A stretch of 64,000 nt of DNA from contig NC_033625.1 of assembly GCF_001540865.1 (NCBI RefSeq), positions 13,438,494 to 13,502,493 on the forward strand, written 5' to 3'. The notes below the pieces were generated by a model. It made no database searches, was not told where the DNA came from, and saw only the letters and a list, made by a program, of their open reading frames with translations. Below are positions 45,235-57,453 of this stretch, one piece after another. A program made the position numbers and the translations under genes. This DNA is from Ananas comosus (taxonomy: Eukaryota > Streptophyta > Magnoliopsida > Poales > Bromeliaceae). Each line of letters begins with the position of its first letter. Position 1 is the first letter of the stretch.

Positions 45235-48200
45235 TCACATCATTGTGTCATTGAGAGATTGATAAACTTCTTGTAGAACACCTCTAAACCTACCAACATC
45301 AAGCATCACACTCTGCTCATGCAAAAACACACTCCACAGCGCATTCCACCCCTGCCGGTGGATCGAAATCGGATCCGTAAACACTGCGTGATCTCTCGGA
45401 TACCGGTAGATCAGACTGCTCTCCTCTTTCGCGATCTCGTACTCCACGTATCTTATCCCCATGCCTGCAGTCGGCTCTCCGAAATCGTGCCTGCAGGCCC
45501 ACTTCAGCTCCCCCCACGGCACGACCTGCACCGCCGCCGCGCCGTCCGGCAGAAACACCATGTTCGTCAGCCCCGCCCCGTGCACGCCCATCATCGCGTC
45601 GCACGAGTTCACCACCCTCGCGAACCTCGCGACGTCCCCCGTTGCCTCCGGTCGCGCCGCGACCACTCTGAATCCTACGCTCTTCGCCATCGACACCACC
45701 TCCTTCTCGTTCATCAACGACCTCGACCCTCTTCGCAGCAGCATCAGTAGTCTCGGCTTTCGCCTCTTATCTACGCTCGCTCTCTTCAGCGAGAAGCATT
45801 GTCTCAGGAACTCCTTGAAGTCGCTCATGGAGTAGTTATTTGGAGATATCGAGGAATCAATGCCGAGCTCTTTGTGGCTTTTTAGTCCCACATGAACGAA
45901 GGGGAAGCAATGAACTCGGCTCTCGCCGTCGAGGTCGATGATCGGATACTTTGAGAGTTGCAGTAGCATTGGCTGGTACTTCATGATCCATTGCCAGTTG
46001 AAGTTCGTGACGAGGAACCGAACGTCGCCGTTATATTCGCGAGAGGTGATGTAGAGGGGGATCAGAATGTCGGTGAAGTCGTGGAAGAGATTTCCGACGA
46101 ACCCGCCCGTCGAGAAGACGATCGCCGGGACTTCGTGCCTGGAAGTGCAGACGGGGATCTGATCATTTGCCGGAGAAGGAATTATGGTGAGTTCTTTGAT
46201 TGAGTCCATGGTGTTCTGCTCCCACTTTCGCGCGTACGGCCTGATCTTGTATGATGGATGAGAGGTTGTTGTTGTTGTTGTCGAAGCCGCGAAGATGATG
46301 GACCAAACGCCGACAATTCTGATATCGCCGTGCGCGTAACAAGTGTCCGATCTTTGTTGCGAGTAGTCGCAAACGATTTTGTTCTTTTGGATTGAAACAT
46401 CTGTGTTTGATCAGAGAAATGTTAATATGTAGAATAATGTGATGGATAAAATACACAACACAATCTTTTCGCTTAATGAATGAAGCAGGTAGCTTGCTAC
46501 TTATTTCTCAAAGAAAAAAAAAAGAAGATAAAATACACAATCTTTTGTAAGCTGATTCTAATGATGACAAAAAATTATCTAAATATCACCCTTTTTTTCC
46601 CATTTTTGTTTATTAAGGCTTTGACAAAAGTAATTTTTCTTGTATCTACAAGAATTGCATAAGCTAGATGATCTTGTAAATATATTGCATGATATATAGC
46701 ATTGAATATATATGGATGCAGCAGAACTATTAATATACCTACCCTTGGGTGATTTTTTTTTTTTTTTTTTTGAGAGATAGGTAGTACGCTACTCGCTTCG
46801 TTTATTTTATTTAGAAATAAACTTAGCTAGAAATGTGAATCAATTAGGATTCGAACTTGGGTCTCGGGTACCAACCGTCAAGCCCTTTGCCAGCTTGCTC
46901 TAGGGACGGTCGGTCCTTGGGTGATTCTTGCTCCCTTATTTTTGTCTCAGGCTCATTAGACAACAACAAATCTTTTTCTTTGGCTTTCTCCTTCGTACCA
47001 TGTTGCTCGAAAGATTGATCTATTAGGAAAGGAGCATAGAAATTCATATTAACACTTCCACTTACGTGCACGATGGATATAAAAGGTATATAGAGGTGAA
47101 AATTTAACCCGTTAATTAAATATTTGAAGTGGGAATTGAATCCGTGATTCCCCGCTAAATATTTAAAGTGGGGATTGAATTCACGACCTTACAGAATGAA
47201 GGAGTTTAAAATAGTTCTGACATCATGTTAAATAAAATAAAATAATCATTTAGTTCCAAAAGCTTAAATATTTATATTGAATATTCCTCCTCATGTTTGG
47301 GCACAGAATATTTCAATAGGCCCAAGGTGTGGACTTGAATTAAATGAGAGAAAATTGTAAATATTAAGAGGCTGACGAAACTCAAACTCAGAGCCTCCCA
47401 GTCTGATACCATATTAAATTAAATGAAATAACCGTTGTTCTACAAAATCTTTAGCTTTTGAAAAATAACGATTGTTTCGTATTATTTAACAGATAAAGAA
47501 AAAGGTTATTACATTTCGTATATGCGTAGGAATTTCTACCTTTGAGTGGTTGTTGCTTTCTTATCTCTATCTCAGACTCATTAGACGGCAACAAATCTTC
47601 TTTTTCTGCTTTCTCCTTCGCATCTACGGATGACATCGCCATTTTGAATTCTGAAATTTCATAATGCACTGCAACAAATTAATCACATTTTTTTCTCTCA
47701 AAAAGAAAAATAGTTTGTTACGCTTCGTACGTGCTCACAAATTTCCACTGAGCAAATCGCAAATCGAAAACATGTTCTTAGTTATATAAAAGGTAATTGC
47801 ACCGCGCTATACCTTCGCGGGCTATGCCATTTCCATCCTCCTTCGCTTCGATCGTAGATTCTTTATCTGCGATATGAATTTACAGTTTACCGAACGTAAT
47901 TCGCCTAAAATCCATCTTTTGTGTGAGAACGAATAATAGATAGTCAACTTGTTTCGACTTTGCGCTTTTGCGAATGTTATTTACTTTTATACTAAGTTAT
48001 TATCTTATATATGTATATGATACTGTTATTAACGTATAATTACGATTACTTGTCGCAAGTTGAAACTGCACCTGAATATGAGTTGTTTAAGTTTTGCTCT
48101 TCTTTGGGAGGAAGGTGCCATTTGACTGGTTCTTTTGCTGCAAAAAGCATGGTAAGATAATTCCTTAATAGTGTAATTAAGATATTTAAACAAATTTATC

Positions 48201-50806
48201 CAAGAGTGCGCAACTTTGCATATCATTCCTAGGGTAACTCACTAATGAGCAAAACTACTGTATATATAAAAAACCGTAGCCACAGAATAACGCATTTAAT
48301 TAATATATACTTGGAATGGTAGTAGATTTTTGATGCTCAATATATATCTTAGAAAGAAGACATATCCCAAAATCTGTGGGGGAGGTCAGGGGAGTTTGGA
48401 AGCATATGTTGGGGAAGGGCACCAAAGGGGCAGCAGAGAAGGATCTAGCTAGCGTGATAGTTTGTTGGTAGATGATTTCGTGAAAAAGAAACAATGTGAT
48501 ATTTAGGAATCAATTTTTCGATGCCTTGGTGGCTATTAGACGAATTATTATTATTTGTTACTTCTATTCAATTAACAAGCGACAGCAGAGAAGGACCTAA
48601 CTTGTGTGACGGCTTACTGAGCCTAGAATCACTTTTCAAAACTAAGCCAACCACTAGGCCGTGTGCACTTTTTGAAGACTCAAGTTATTGTATCTCTATG
48701 TCAAAGAATTATTATTTCCAACACAATTTGTATATATTTCAATGCATAAAAAGATGAGCCCCTCTTTAAATGGATCAGGATCCATCTTTAATTGTCCCAG
48801 ATTATATATAACAATTAGCTGGCATACTAATTCTTCAAGCAAGCATATAATTAATGGACATAGTTTTATTTTGTGGATAATTGAATTGCTTCTTAATCTA
48901 TCTACTTAATTTGGAATTATTATTTGTTACTTTTATTTAATTAATCTAATAAAAGAGCATCTTTAACCTAACTAATAATCAACAAAAGTTATTTTCTGCC
49001 TTTTAGATCAGATTAATTATTTTAATAGTAATAGTTTTAATTTACTAAGCCAAGAAACTAGCCTCGTTTAGTAATAATTTTTATTGTAATTTTAAAAACA
49101 AGTTTTTAAAGCGTACAAATTTTTTTAAAAAATAAATTGTTATCTATCACTAACAACAAAATAAAAATATTTTCTCCAGCATATCAAATTATATAGAATT
49201 AATGTTTAAAAAAGTGAAAAAAAAGCAATGGTGCCAAATGTGGCCTAAAGTTCATAATTTTGATTTTTTTTTTTTTTTTTTTTTTTTTTTGTAACGAATT
49301 GAGAAAAGCAAGAAATAGCTTGTTACTATACTATGTAATAAACCCAAAATAATGCAAAAAAAAAAATCTAAATATAAATGTGAAAAAGAGAGAATGCATT
49401 AAGTTTTTTTGCAAAAGAAGCGAAACGCAGAAAAGAAAAAATATTTTAACCACGAAGATCGTCGAAGAGATTTCGTATGAATCCAATAAAGGCTAAACAA
49501 AGTTTAATAATAAACTAGATTAATTTGCTTAAGTATAAAGGGTGTAGTTATTTTTTTATAATAATATTATTTATTTATTTATTTATTTATATTCATTTTT
49601 GCAACTTAGTCCAAGTCTTAGGGCTTTTAAAAGTCAACTCATGTATAGTTTGTGGACTTGCTCATTAATAAGCCAAAAAATTTCATCTAATATAACACGT
49701 GGCTGAGATGCTCAAATTAATTTGCTAATAAACAAACTTTTTTTTTTAGCCTTGATTGTTTTAATTAATTAATATATTTATAATTCGGAGCACTCTCTTC
49801 CATATAAAAAGAATGAGGCAAATATTGTGCCTACCGAAATCAATAGAGAAAATATTTATCATAGTCTAAATATTTTGAATTTGAGTCTGTCTACAACAGA
49901 TCCATTTTTTGGTTGAAAAAATTTTAGTTATTCCATTTTCATACGAAAAATAAATAATGTAACGAAATAAGCTTTTAATTTTTTTTTTTTTCTCTATAGT
50001 ACATAACATTTTATTTTTTTGTTAAATATTTCTATATCATTTCATTCTTTCTTCTTAAGTGAATATTTTCATATTATTTCAGTGCTATTTATTAATATTT
50101 AGTTATTATATTAGCTTTTCGTTGATTACAACCAAGAATCAAATTTTAATTTAAATTCAAATGTATATTTAAATTTTAATTTTATATAATTTAAATTTAA
50201 ATTTATGAATTTTTAAATTAAGATTTGCATTTAAATAGAGAATTAAAAAAATATATAGAGAGAGCTAGGCTGGTATATTATTGGTAGCCCGGAAGCCTCT
50301 ATGCTACCAAGTTGTTTTCAATTATGCGGCTTCCCAATCGATAATTTGCTCTATTAGATTTAATCTACACTATTAAAAGTATTTGAAAACTAAATTTTAT
50401 AATTTTTAAATATTATTTGGCTAGTGATCAAAAGATCTCAAAATTAATTAATAATTTTAATGGTCGATGTGATGCGTTTGTAAATTTAACAGTGTAAAGC
50501 AATTTAAATCTGATGAAATTTTTATAGAAAATTCTTTTCACTATTTAGAATAAGATTAGTACATCTGATCTTAAATTCAAGTTTTTATCATCATTTTTTA
50601 TGATATTTTTATTTTCAACTATTCATTTTTAGACTACTCGTTCGATAGGTAAATGATGTTGAAAATTATAAAATTGAGTTTCTAAATACTTTCAATAGTA
50701 TAAATCAAGTTTAACGGAGTCGGTCGTCGATTTGGAAGCTACATCGATCATCGAAAAAAATGTTGTAGTACGGAGGCCTCCATGCTACCGATAGTATACC
50801 AGCCTA

Positions 50807-50883
<77 letters not shown>

Positions 50884-51839
50884 NNNNNNNNNNNNNNNNN
50901 NNNNNNAGTCCGGTTGGGATACTATCCGCCGTTAGATTCCGTTAGATTATACTATTCAACCAATAACTCACTCAACCCTAAGGGGCCCACATCATCCTAA
51001 TCGTATATTTTTTTTATCTAAGGGCCGAAAACCTAATAGCACCAATAGCTTGATGTTATTGATAGTATTCCAGCTTAGTTATATATATATATATATATAG
51101 AGTCCGGCTACTATGCTATTAATAGCACGAAGCACTTGGTGCTACCAAATTTTCCGCCGTTAGATCTACTCTTTGGATCATTTTCACCCGTTAGATCATA
51201 CTATTCAACCAACCACACACTCAACCCTAGGGGGTCCACATCATCCTAACCACACATCTCTTAATCCAATGGCCAAAAACTTGGTAGCACCAACGACTTG
51301 GTGCTATTAATAGCATAGTAGCCTAGTTCTATATATATATATATATATATCTCTCTCTCTCTCTATATATATATACAACTTAAAAGCATGGAACATAAAC
51401 AAATATTACACACGTAAACAAGCAAAACACACATAAACAAACAAATTAAGCACTAGTCATGTAACATCTTGCTCTCCTCGAAATTAAAGAAGCAAAACCA
51501 AAAAGCATAAGCTTGAATAATTAACTAACCTTCTTCCCCAGCATATTTGGTTTCTATGGGGGTCGAGAACGGTGCGTAAGTGCTTACAGTAGAGAGCTGC
51601 AAATGCACTGCAAAATAAAAACGGCAATACATTATTGAGCAATATTGAATTTTATAACTTCTCCAGAACGAAATCGATATATATTGACTTCAAATAGACT
51701 TACGAACACGCAGAGCTTGATAGTTGGAATCGAGAAGGACGATTATTGTCACGGTGATGAGAAGGAAACTGAGGAGAAGGGTTGCGAAACTGACCGCCCC
51801 CCGCGGTTTGATCCCGCCAAAGCTGTCGAGCCGCTTCAT
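45235..51839 (-). CDS. GT61-family glycosyltransferase (XAT/XYXT-like), Golgi type II membrane protein
   Basis: Exons (minus): 51839-51704, 51607-51530, 48137-48072, 47866-47813, 47668-47540, 46400-45235, all GT-AG. Skipping the SINE-hit exon (46915-47019) gives 542 residues. Exon 1 encodes a short basic tail and one membrane anchor (about residues 16-36). Exons 2-5 encode a charged, disordered-looking stem. The 1,166-bp last exon holds the catalytic domain: VCDYS..SDTCYAHGDIR, IRPYARKWEQNTM, FSTGGFVGNLFHDFTD and VHGAGLTN (residues 427-434), then FLPDGAAAVQVVPWG. GT61 enzymes add arabinose or xylose to xylan, or xylose to N-glycans, in the Golgi; which one applies cannot be told here. Intron 2 is 3.4 kb. 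All internal small exons are phase 1-1, so any can be skipped in frame. Confidence 0.9.
46743..47019 (-). other. GT61 stem cassette exon (105 bp) interrupted by a SINE
   Basis: The acceptor 'cctttcctaatag' precedes 47,019. The exon reads DQSFEQHGTKEKAKEKDLLL...SPK in phase 1-1 and resembles exon 5 (KEKAEKEDLLPSNESE), so the two arose by exon duplication. The SINE lies between the last exonic base (46,915) and the GTAGGT donor (46,742), with the 12-bp target duplication spanning the junction. Reading into the SINE hits TAA after about 25 codons, so inclusion would truncate the enzyme before the catalytic domain. Confidence 0.75.
46755..46914 (-). mobile_element. AU-like SINE in GT61 exon, 12-bp target duplication
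   Basis: 160 bp with head 'gaccgaccgtccctag', box-B-like AGTTCGAATCC, 'gtagcgtactacctatctctc' and about 21 A. The duplication CCTTGGGTGATT lies at 46,743-46,754 and 46,915-46,926, both perfect, indicating a young insertion. Confidence 0.9.
47072..47450. other. GT61 intron sequence with small direct repeats
   Basis: 'gtgggaattgaatccgtga' and 'gtggggattgaattcacga' are adjacent diverged repeats at about 47,128-47,190. No exon is seen. Confidence 0.4.
48138..51529. other. GT61 intron 2 (3.4 kb) with nested repeats
   Basis: AT-rich. Contains a P2 MITE at 50,264-50,809, a (CT)n(TA)n tract, a 23-N gap (50,884-50,906), a truncated P1 (50,907-51,078) and a complete P1 MITE (51,101-51,328). 48,140-50,230 shows no gene or recognisable element apart from poly(T) runs. 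Confidence 0.55.
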
Positions 51840-53010
51840 TACTGTCGTCGTCGTCCTCCTCCTCCTCCTCGTTCTCTATAGCATGAAATCATAAAGATGG
51901 CTCTTTTTGTTACATATATATATATAGAGAGAGAGAGAGTGTGTGTGTGTGTTAAGCTCCTTTGTTTTTAAAAGCATAGGAGCTCAATGTATTTGTGATT
52001 TTTTAGCCGTCGAGTCTTCTTTACTAGTGCTGTACGAATTTTGAAACGATTATTCAATGACTAAAAATTCGAAAGCACAAATATTTTCGTACTTTTAAAA
52101 GTATAGAAGCTCAACTCTCTTTCTCTATATACCTGTGTGTGTGTTGTGTAGAGAGAAAGGAAAAAGAGCTAGTTAGCAACTCACTTTCGTTGCAAGTAGT
52201 TATGCATGATACTCAACATGCACTTGATTATTAATTAAATTAAATTATTATCTGTTCCCTTCTGAGGTGTTGTTGTAATGAAGTTGACTAAATATTGTAG
52301 GAATGGAATATGAAAGGAATTAATTATTTTTGTGATATCTATATTGCCTAAATGAATTAGTCTTCTAATTAATTAACCAAAAAAAAAAAGCTACTTATTG
52401 AAACCAAAAAGGGGATGCATGGAACGTTAATTGTGTTGGATTTTCGGCGCTTATCACAATTCCAGAAAGGAGACAATCAGTTCACTTAAATCGTAAAGAC
52501 ATAATATCTACGCGTTCCGACATATATAGGTAGGATGCTAGCTTATTCGACAATAATCCTAAATTTGTGAATCGATCCGTGACCTTCTTAGTTCCAAATC
52601 CTTAATCTATTTTGATACTACTTGTTGGATTGTCGACGCTAATAACAATTCCAAAGGCTCGAGTAGTTCAAATGAGATAACTAATTCACTTATTAGATTA
52701 TATAGATACATACAGTGTGCACGGATCTTAATTGTGACTTAACCCAATCCAGCTAGAATTGGTGCCTGTCTATGTGACACCCTGACTTCTCAGGGGATCA
52801 TCCATTCTAGGATTACTCCTATACTAACAAGCTTAGAGGCCTCACCGAAAATGCTTAAGTCGGGTTAAGAGTTTTAGCCCTATTATATCTTATATATAGG
52901 ATTAACTGGAGTTCACATTCTCTCTCCTTTAAATCTTGACGTTCTCATCAGGCTCAGACTCACAAGTATCATGCGATGTGATCATGAGATTCGTCTTGCT
53001 AACCTTGTCA
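51375..53010. repeat. Direct duplication copy 1: GT61 5' end and upstream DNA
   Basis: From 'acaacttaaaagcatggaac' to 'cttgctaaccttgtca', offset 1,767 bp from copy 2. It includes exons 1-2, a palindromic MITE (about 51,950-52,115), a TRIM-like relic (about 52,432-52,780, 'tgttggattgtcgacgctaa') and an LTR-like end. It ends at a single N (53,011). Confidence 0.85.
51950..52115. repeat. Small palindromic MITE in the GT61 promoter
   Basis: 'taagctcctttgtttttaaaagcatagg' is answered by 'tacttttaaaagtatagaagctcaa'. It lies about 110 bp upstream of the exon 1 ATG and is repeated at about 53,741-53,905 in duplicate 2. (GA)n(GT)n dinucleotides separate it from the gene. Confidence 0.6.
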
Positions 53011-53103
53011 NAATAAAGAGATAAATAAATAAACAAAACAAAACATGTAGATTCAACTTCCATAGAAGCCAATCAATCTTTCAACGAATGCTCATAAAAA
53101 GTG

Positions 53104-53141
<38 letters not shown>

Positions 53142-53144
<3 letters not shown>

Positions 53145-54804
53145 ACTTAAAAGCATGGAACATAAACAAATATTACACACGAAAACAAGCAAAACACACA
53201 TAAACAAACAAATTAAGCACTAGTCATGTAACATCTTGCTCTCCTCGAAATTAAAGAAGCAAAACCAAAAAGCATAAGCTTGAATAATTAACTAACCTTC
53301 TTCCCCAGCATATTTGGTTTCTATGGGGGTCGAGAACGGTGCGTAAGTGCTTACAGTAGAGAGCTGCAAATGCACTGCAAAATAAAAACGGCAATACATT
53401 ATTGAGCAATATTGAATTTAATTAACTTCGAATATAACTTCTCCAGAACGAAATCGATATATATTGACTTCAAATAGACTTACGAACACGCAGAGCTTGA
53501 TAGTTGGAATCGAGAAGGACGATTATTGTCACGGTGATGAGAAGGAAACTGAGGAGGAGGGTTGCGAAACTGACCGCCCCCCGCGGTTTGATCCCGCCAA
53601 AGCTGTCGAGCCGCTTCATTACTGTCGTCGTCCTCCTCCTCCTCCTCCTCCTCGTTCTCTATAGCATGAAATCATAAAGATGGCTCTTTTTGTTACATAT
53701 ATATATAGAGAGAGAGAGAGAGTGTGTGTGTGTGTGTGTGTGTTAAGCTCCTTTGTTTTTAAAAGCATAGGAGCTCAACGTATTTGTGATTTTTTAGCCG
53801 TCGAGTCTTCTTTATTAGTGCTGTACGAATTTTGAGACGATTATTCAATGACTAAAAATTCGAAAGCACAAATATTTTCGTACTTTTAAAAGTATAGAAG
53901 CTCAACTCTCTTTCTCTATATACCTGTGTGTGTGTGTGTTGTGTAGAGAGAAAGGAAAAAGAGCTAGTTAGCAACTCACTTTCGTTGCAAGTAGTTATGC
54001 ATGATACTCAACATGCACTTGATTATTAATTAAATTAAATTATTATCTGTTCCCTTCTGAGGTGTTGTTGTAATGAAGTTGACTAAATATTGTAGGAATG
54101 GAATATGAAAGGAATTAATTATTTTTGTGATATCTATATTGCCTAAATGAATTAGTCTTCTAATTAACCAAAAAAAAAAAGCTACTTATTGAAACCAAAA
54201 AGGGGATGCACGGAACGTTAATTGTGTTGGATTTTCGGCGCTTATCACAATTCTAGAAAGGAGACAATCAGTTCACTTAAATCGTAGAGACATAATATGT
54301 ACGCATTCCGACATATATATATAGGTAGGATGCTAGCTTATTCGACAATAATCCTAAATTTGTGAATCGATCCGTGACCTTCTTAGTTCCAAATCCTTAA
54401 TCTATTTTGATACTACTTGTTGGATTGTCGACGCTAATAACAATTCCAAAGGCTCGAGCAGTTCAAATGAGACAATAATTCACTTATTAGATTATGTAGA
54501 AACGTACAGTGTGTATGGATCTCAATTGTGACTTAACCCAATCCAGCTAGAATTGGTGCCTGTCTATGTGACACCCCGACTTCTCAGGGGATCATTCATT
54601 CTAGGATTACTCCCATGCTAGCAAGTTTAGAGGCCCTACTGAAAATGCTTAAGTCGGGTTAAGAGTTTTAGCCCTATTATATCTTATATATAGGATTAAC
54701 TGGGGTTCACATTCTCTCTCCTTTAAATCTTGACGTTCTCATCAGGCTCAAACTCACAAGTATCATGCGATGTGATCATGAGATTCGTCTTGCTAACCTT
54801 GTCA
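53142..54804. repeat. Direct duplication copy 2
   Basis: Near-identical to 51,375-53,010, with longer (GT)n and (TCC)n tracts and a ~20-bp insertion near 53,420. After 54,804 it runs on into the LTR-like sequence that copy 1 loses at the N. Confidence 0.85.
53297..53619 (-). CDS. Second copy of GT61 exons 1-2 (possible alternative 5' end)
   Basis: Exon 1 (53619-53484, 136 bp) and exon 2 (53374-53297, 78 bp) keep ATG, splice sites and frame. In exon 1 I see only one substitution relative to the proximal copy, a synonymous Leu codon change. The module could be spliced to exon 3 at 48,137 as a distal first exon, giving the same protein, or it may be a non-functional duplicate or an uncollapsed haplotype. 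Confidence 0.65.
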
Positions 54805-56205
54805 TTCCGATCCTGACTCAGTCGAGACTTATCTCACACTTTCAGCTGCTAATTGGCTCTGATACCAACTGTGACGCCCCGACTTCTCAAGGGGCCACCG
54901 CCTACCTATCAACAAATTTTTTTCCATTATTTTTTATGAATTTTCCAATTGCTAAAGTATAATTAAGAAATTAAAAACCGGTGAAGTGTCATAACTCAAA
55001 TAATTTGGGTTAAGAAGAAAAAATGACTCTTTTCGTTAATTATAATAATTTTAATCCTCAACAAGAAATTAGGTATTAAATCAATTTTATTTTGAATGGA
55101 AGCTAATTTAATTTAATATTTTACTTGCTCTTAATTAGAACGCAACGCAAGAATTAAACCTAAATTATATATTACGTAAAATCAATTAAAAAGGTACAAA
55201 TGTATGAGGACCCCCTCTACTACATGCAATTTTGAAACATATACCCGGACTTTATTTCTTTCTATTATTGAGTTTTCACATACTCTTAACCATAGTTAGT
55301 TACTTCGCGAATTATTCGCGAATTATTGAAAATTTGAATAAAACGGTTCATATGCGATTTATTCCCAAAAATTCAGAATAAAATGCAAATTTTTTGCTTA
55401 AATTTATTATTCGCGAATAATTCGCATATGCCGAACTATTCGGCCAAAATAATGCGCAAAGTTTTTTGGATAACGTGAATTATTGGAAAACTTTATAAAC
55501 TTTTAAAATATGTGGATCATAAAAAAAAGATGGAAATAGAGATGACGATAAAATTTACTATTAATTGCTTTTTTACTTGATCTACTTTATTTTATAAATC
55601 TCTATTTTTATATTCTTAAGAATTTATAATTATATATGCTAGTAGCATAAATTAGAGAAAAAACTTAGTTTAATAGCCAAATTTTTTATCCCAAATTTTT
55701 AATTGGTGAACATATAATTTTCGTATAGTAATTGGCGAATTCGTTTTTTAAACCGTATTTTTCAATGAATTTAGAGATTGAGATACGAATTTTGTTCTAA
55801 TTATATTCGTACCGAATTTTTACCGAATTCGAATTAACTAACTATGCTTTCAACTAGAGACTTTTCAACTAACAAGTGGAACAACTTGAATTAAATCAGA
55901 GTTTTAGTGGTCTAGTTCGTAAAGACCTATACTTGAGGGGGTCTCCATACACTTTTACAATTAAAAAAGGAATGTGCCGTTGAGATAGCATGTTTTGCCG
56001 ATGACTTTTTGAAAAGGACAAGAATGCTAAATATAAAAAAATTGGGGAGCTAAGTGAAATGATTTCTGAAAATGCCACAAATATTAGAAAAATATATACA
56101 AAGCCAAAGAGTGTAAGCTACAGTGATGTTAACAACCCAACCATATATTATGCGTACTCATGAAAGCTAATTAACACCGACAAAAAAAAAGAAAAAAGAA
56201 AAAAG
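54805..56205. other. Intergenic region with LTR-like and foldback sequence
   Basis: 54,805-54,900 contains 'gctctgataccaactgtgacg', resembling an LTR/primer-site junction. 55,300-55,830 has 'cgaattattcgcgaattatt' and 'tattcgcgaataattcg' stretches related to the AT-rich flank of the 41.7 kb repeat. No gene is seen. Confidence 0.4.
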
Positions 56206-56790
56206 AAGTAAACTTCAAATTCCATCACGTAGTTTCACACTTTCGCACTTTAGTACCATGTGGTTTAAAGTGTATCAAGTTAGTGTTCTGTGGTTTTATT
56301 TTTCTCTTTTCGTCAGTTTTTCCGTTAATATTTCATTAAATTATATACAAAAAACTTCAGATACCTCACCTATATATATTTATTAAGGCTTAGTTTGGTA
56401 TTGAGGTCTATCTAACGCTATTAGATAAAATGAAGTTGAGAAAAAAACATATAGGATATGCTTCTGCGTTCTCCGGTGGGACTGCAGAAAATATATCATA
56501 ACCGACTCATCGCGAGATGCGGAATGCAATATTACGTAGGAAAACAAACAAGATATTTTTCGATCGTCGTTTCTCACCGTATGTAACGTAATTTTCCCGC
56601 AAGCCTAAATGAAGCCTAAATATTCACTTTCTTACCCTTTAGTTTTAACTTTGTCACTGATTCAATGAAAAAAATTAGTGGAATCGATAATAAAAAAATA
56701 AAAATAAGACCACATGACACTAAATTGATACATTTTAAACCTCGGGGTACTAAAGTGTGAAACCACAGGAGAGGTATTTGAAGTTTTTCC
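56206..56790. repeat. MITE family F1, copy 5, with a nested insertion
   Basis: Starts 'agtaaacttcaaattcc' and ends 'ggtatttgaagtttttcc'. About 56,375-56,620 does not belong to F1: it begins 'ttaaggcttagtttggtat' and ends 'gcctaaatgaagcctaaa', compatible with a second small DNA transposon. Confidence 0.6.
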
Positions 56791-56910
56791 AAAAAAAAGT
56801 ACATGAAACACGGCACGACTCGAATACTAAACACCAGGTAAGAATACAGTATAAATACTATTAATAAAATATAATATTATTATTTGTGATAATATATATA
56901 TTTATTAGAA

Positions 56911-57453
56911 TATGATTGCTATACTATCAGTAGCACGGAGGCCTTCGTGCTATCAAATTATTTTCACTGATACGGCTTCCAAATCAACGATCAGCTCTGT
57001 TGAACTTGATCTACGCTATTGAAAGTATTTGAAAACTAAATTTCATAATTTTTCGTTACATCATTTACCTACTCAAATGACTAGTCTAAAAATAAAAATT
57101 TCATAAAAAATGGTGATAAAAGGTTTGAAATTAAGATAAGAGATACTTTATTCTAAATAGTGAAAAAAAAAAATTCTATAAAACTTTTATCAGATTTAGA
57201 TTATTTTACACTGTTAAATTCAAAAATATTGTAAATTCAAAAATACATCACATCGATCATTAAAATTGTCAATTTTGAAATATTTTTCTCACTAGCCGAA
57301 TAATGTCGAAAAATTATGACATTTAGTTTTCAAATACTTTCATCCGTGTAGATCAAATCTAACGAAATCGACTGACGATTTGTAAGTTGCATTATTGAAA
57401 ATAACTCAATAGCATGGAGACCTCAGTGCTATCGATAGTAAAGCAGCCTAACT
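56911..57453. repeat. P2 MITE
   Basis: Ends 'gattgctatactatcagtag' and 'ctatcgatagtaaagcagcc' are inverted, and internal paired blocks match the 25.66 kb copy. Confidence 0.7.

Noticed and set aside
45317..45835. Open frames overlapping the GT61 catalytic exon in other frames
   Set aside because: Shadows of a GC-rich exon whose real frame carries the GT61 motifs.
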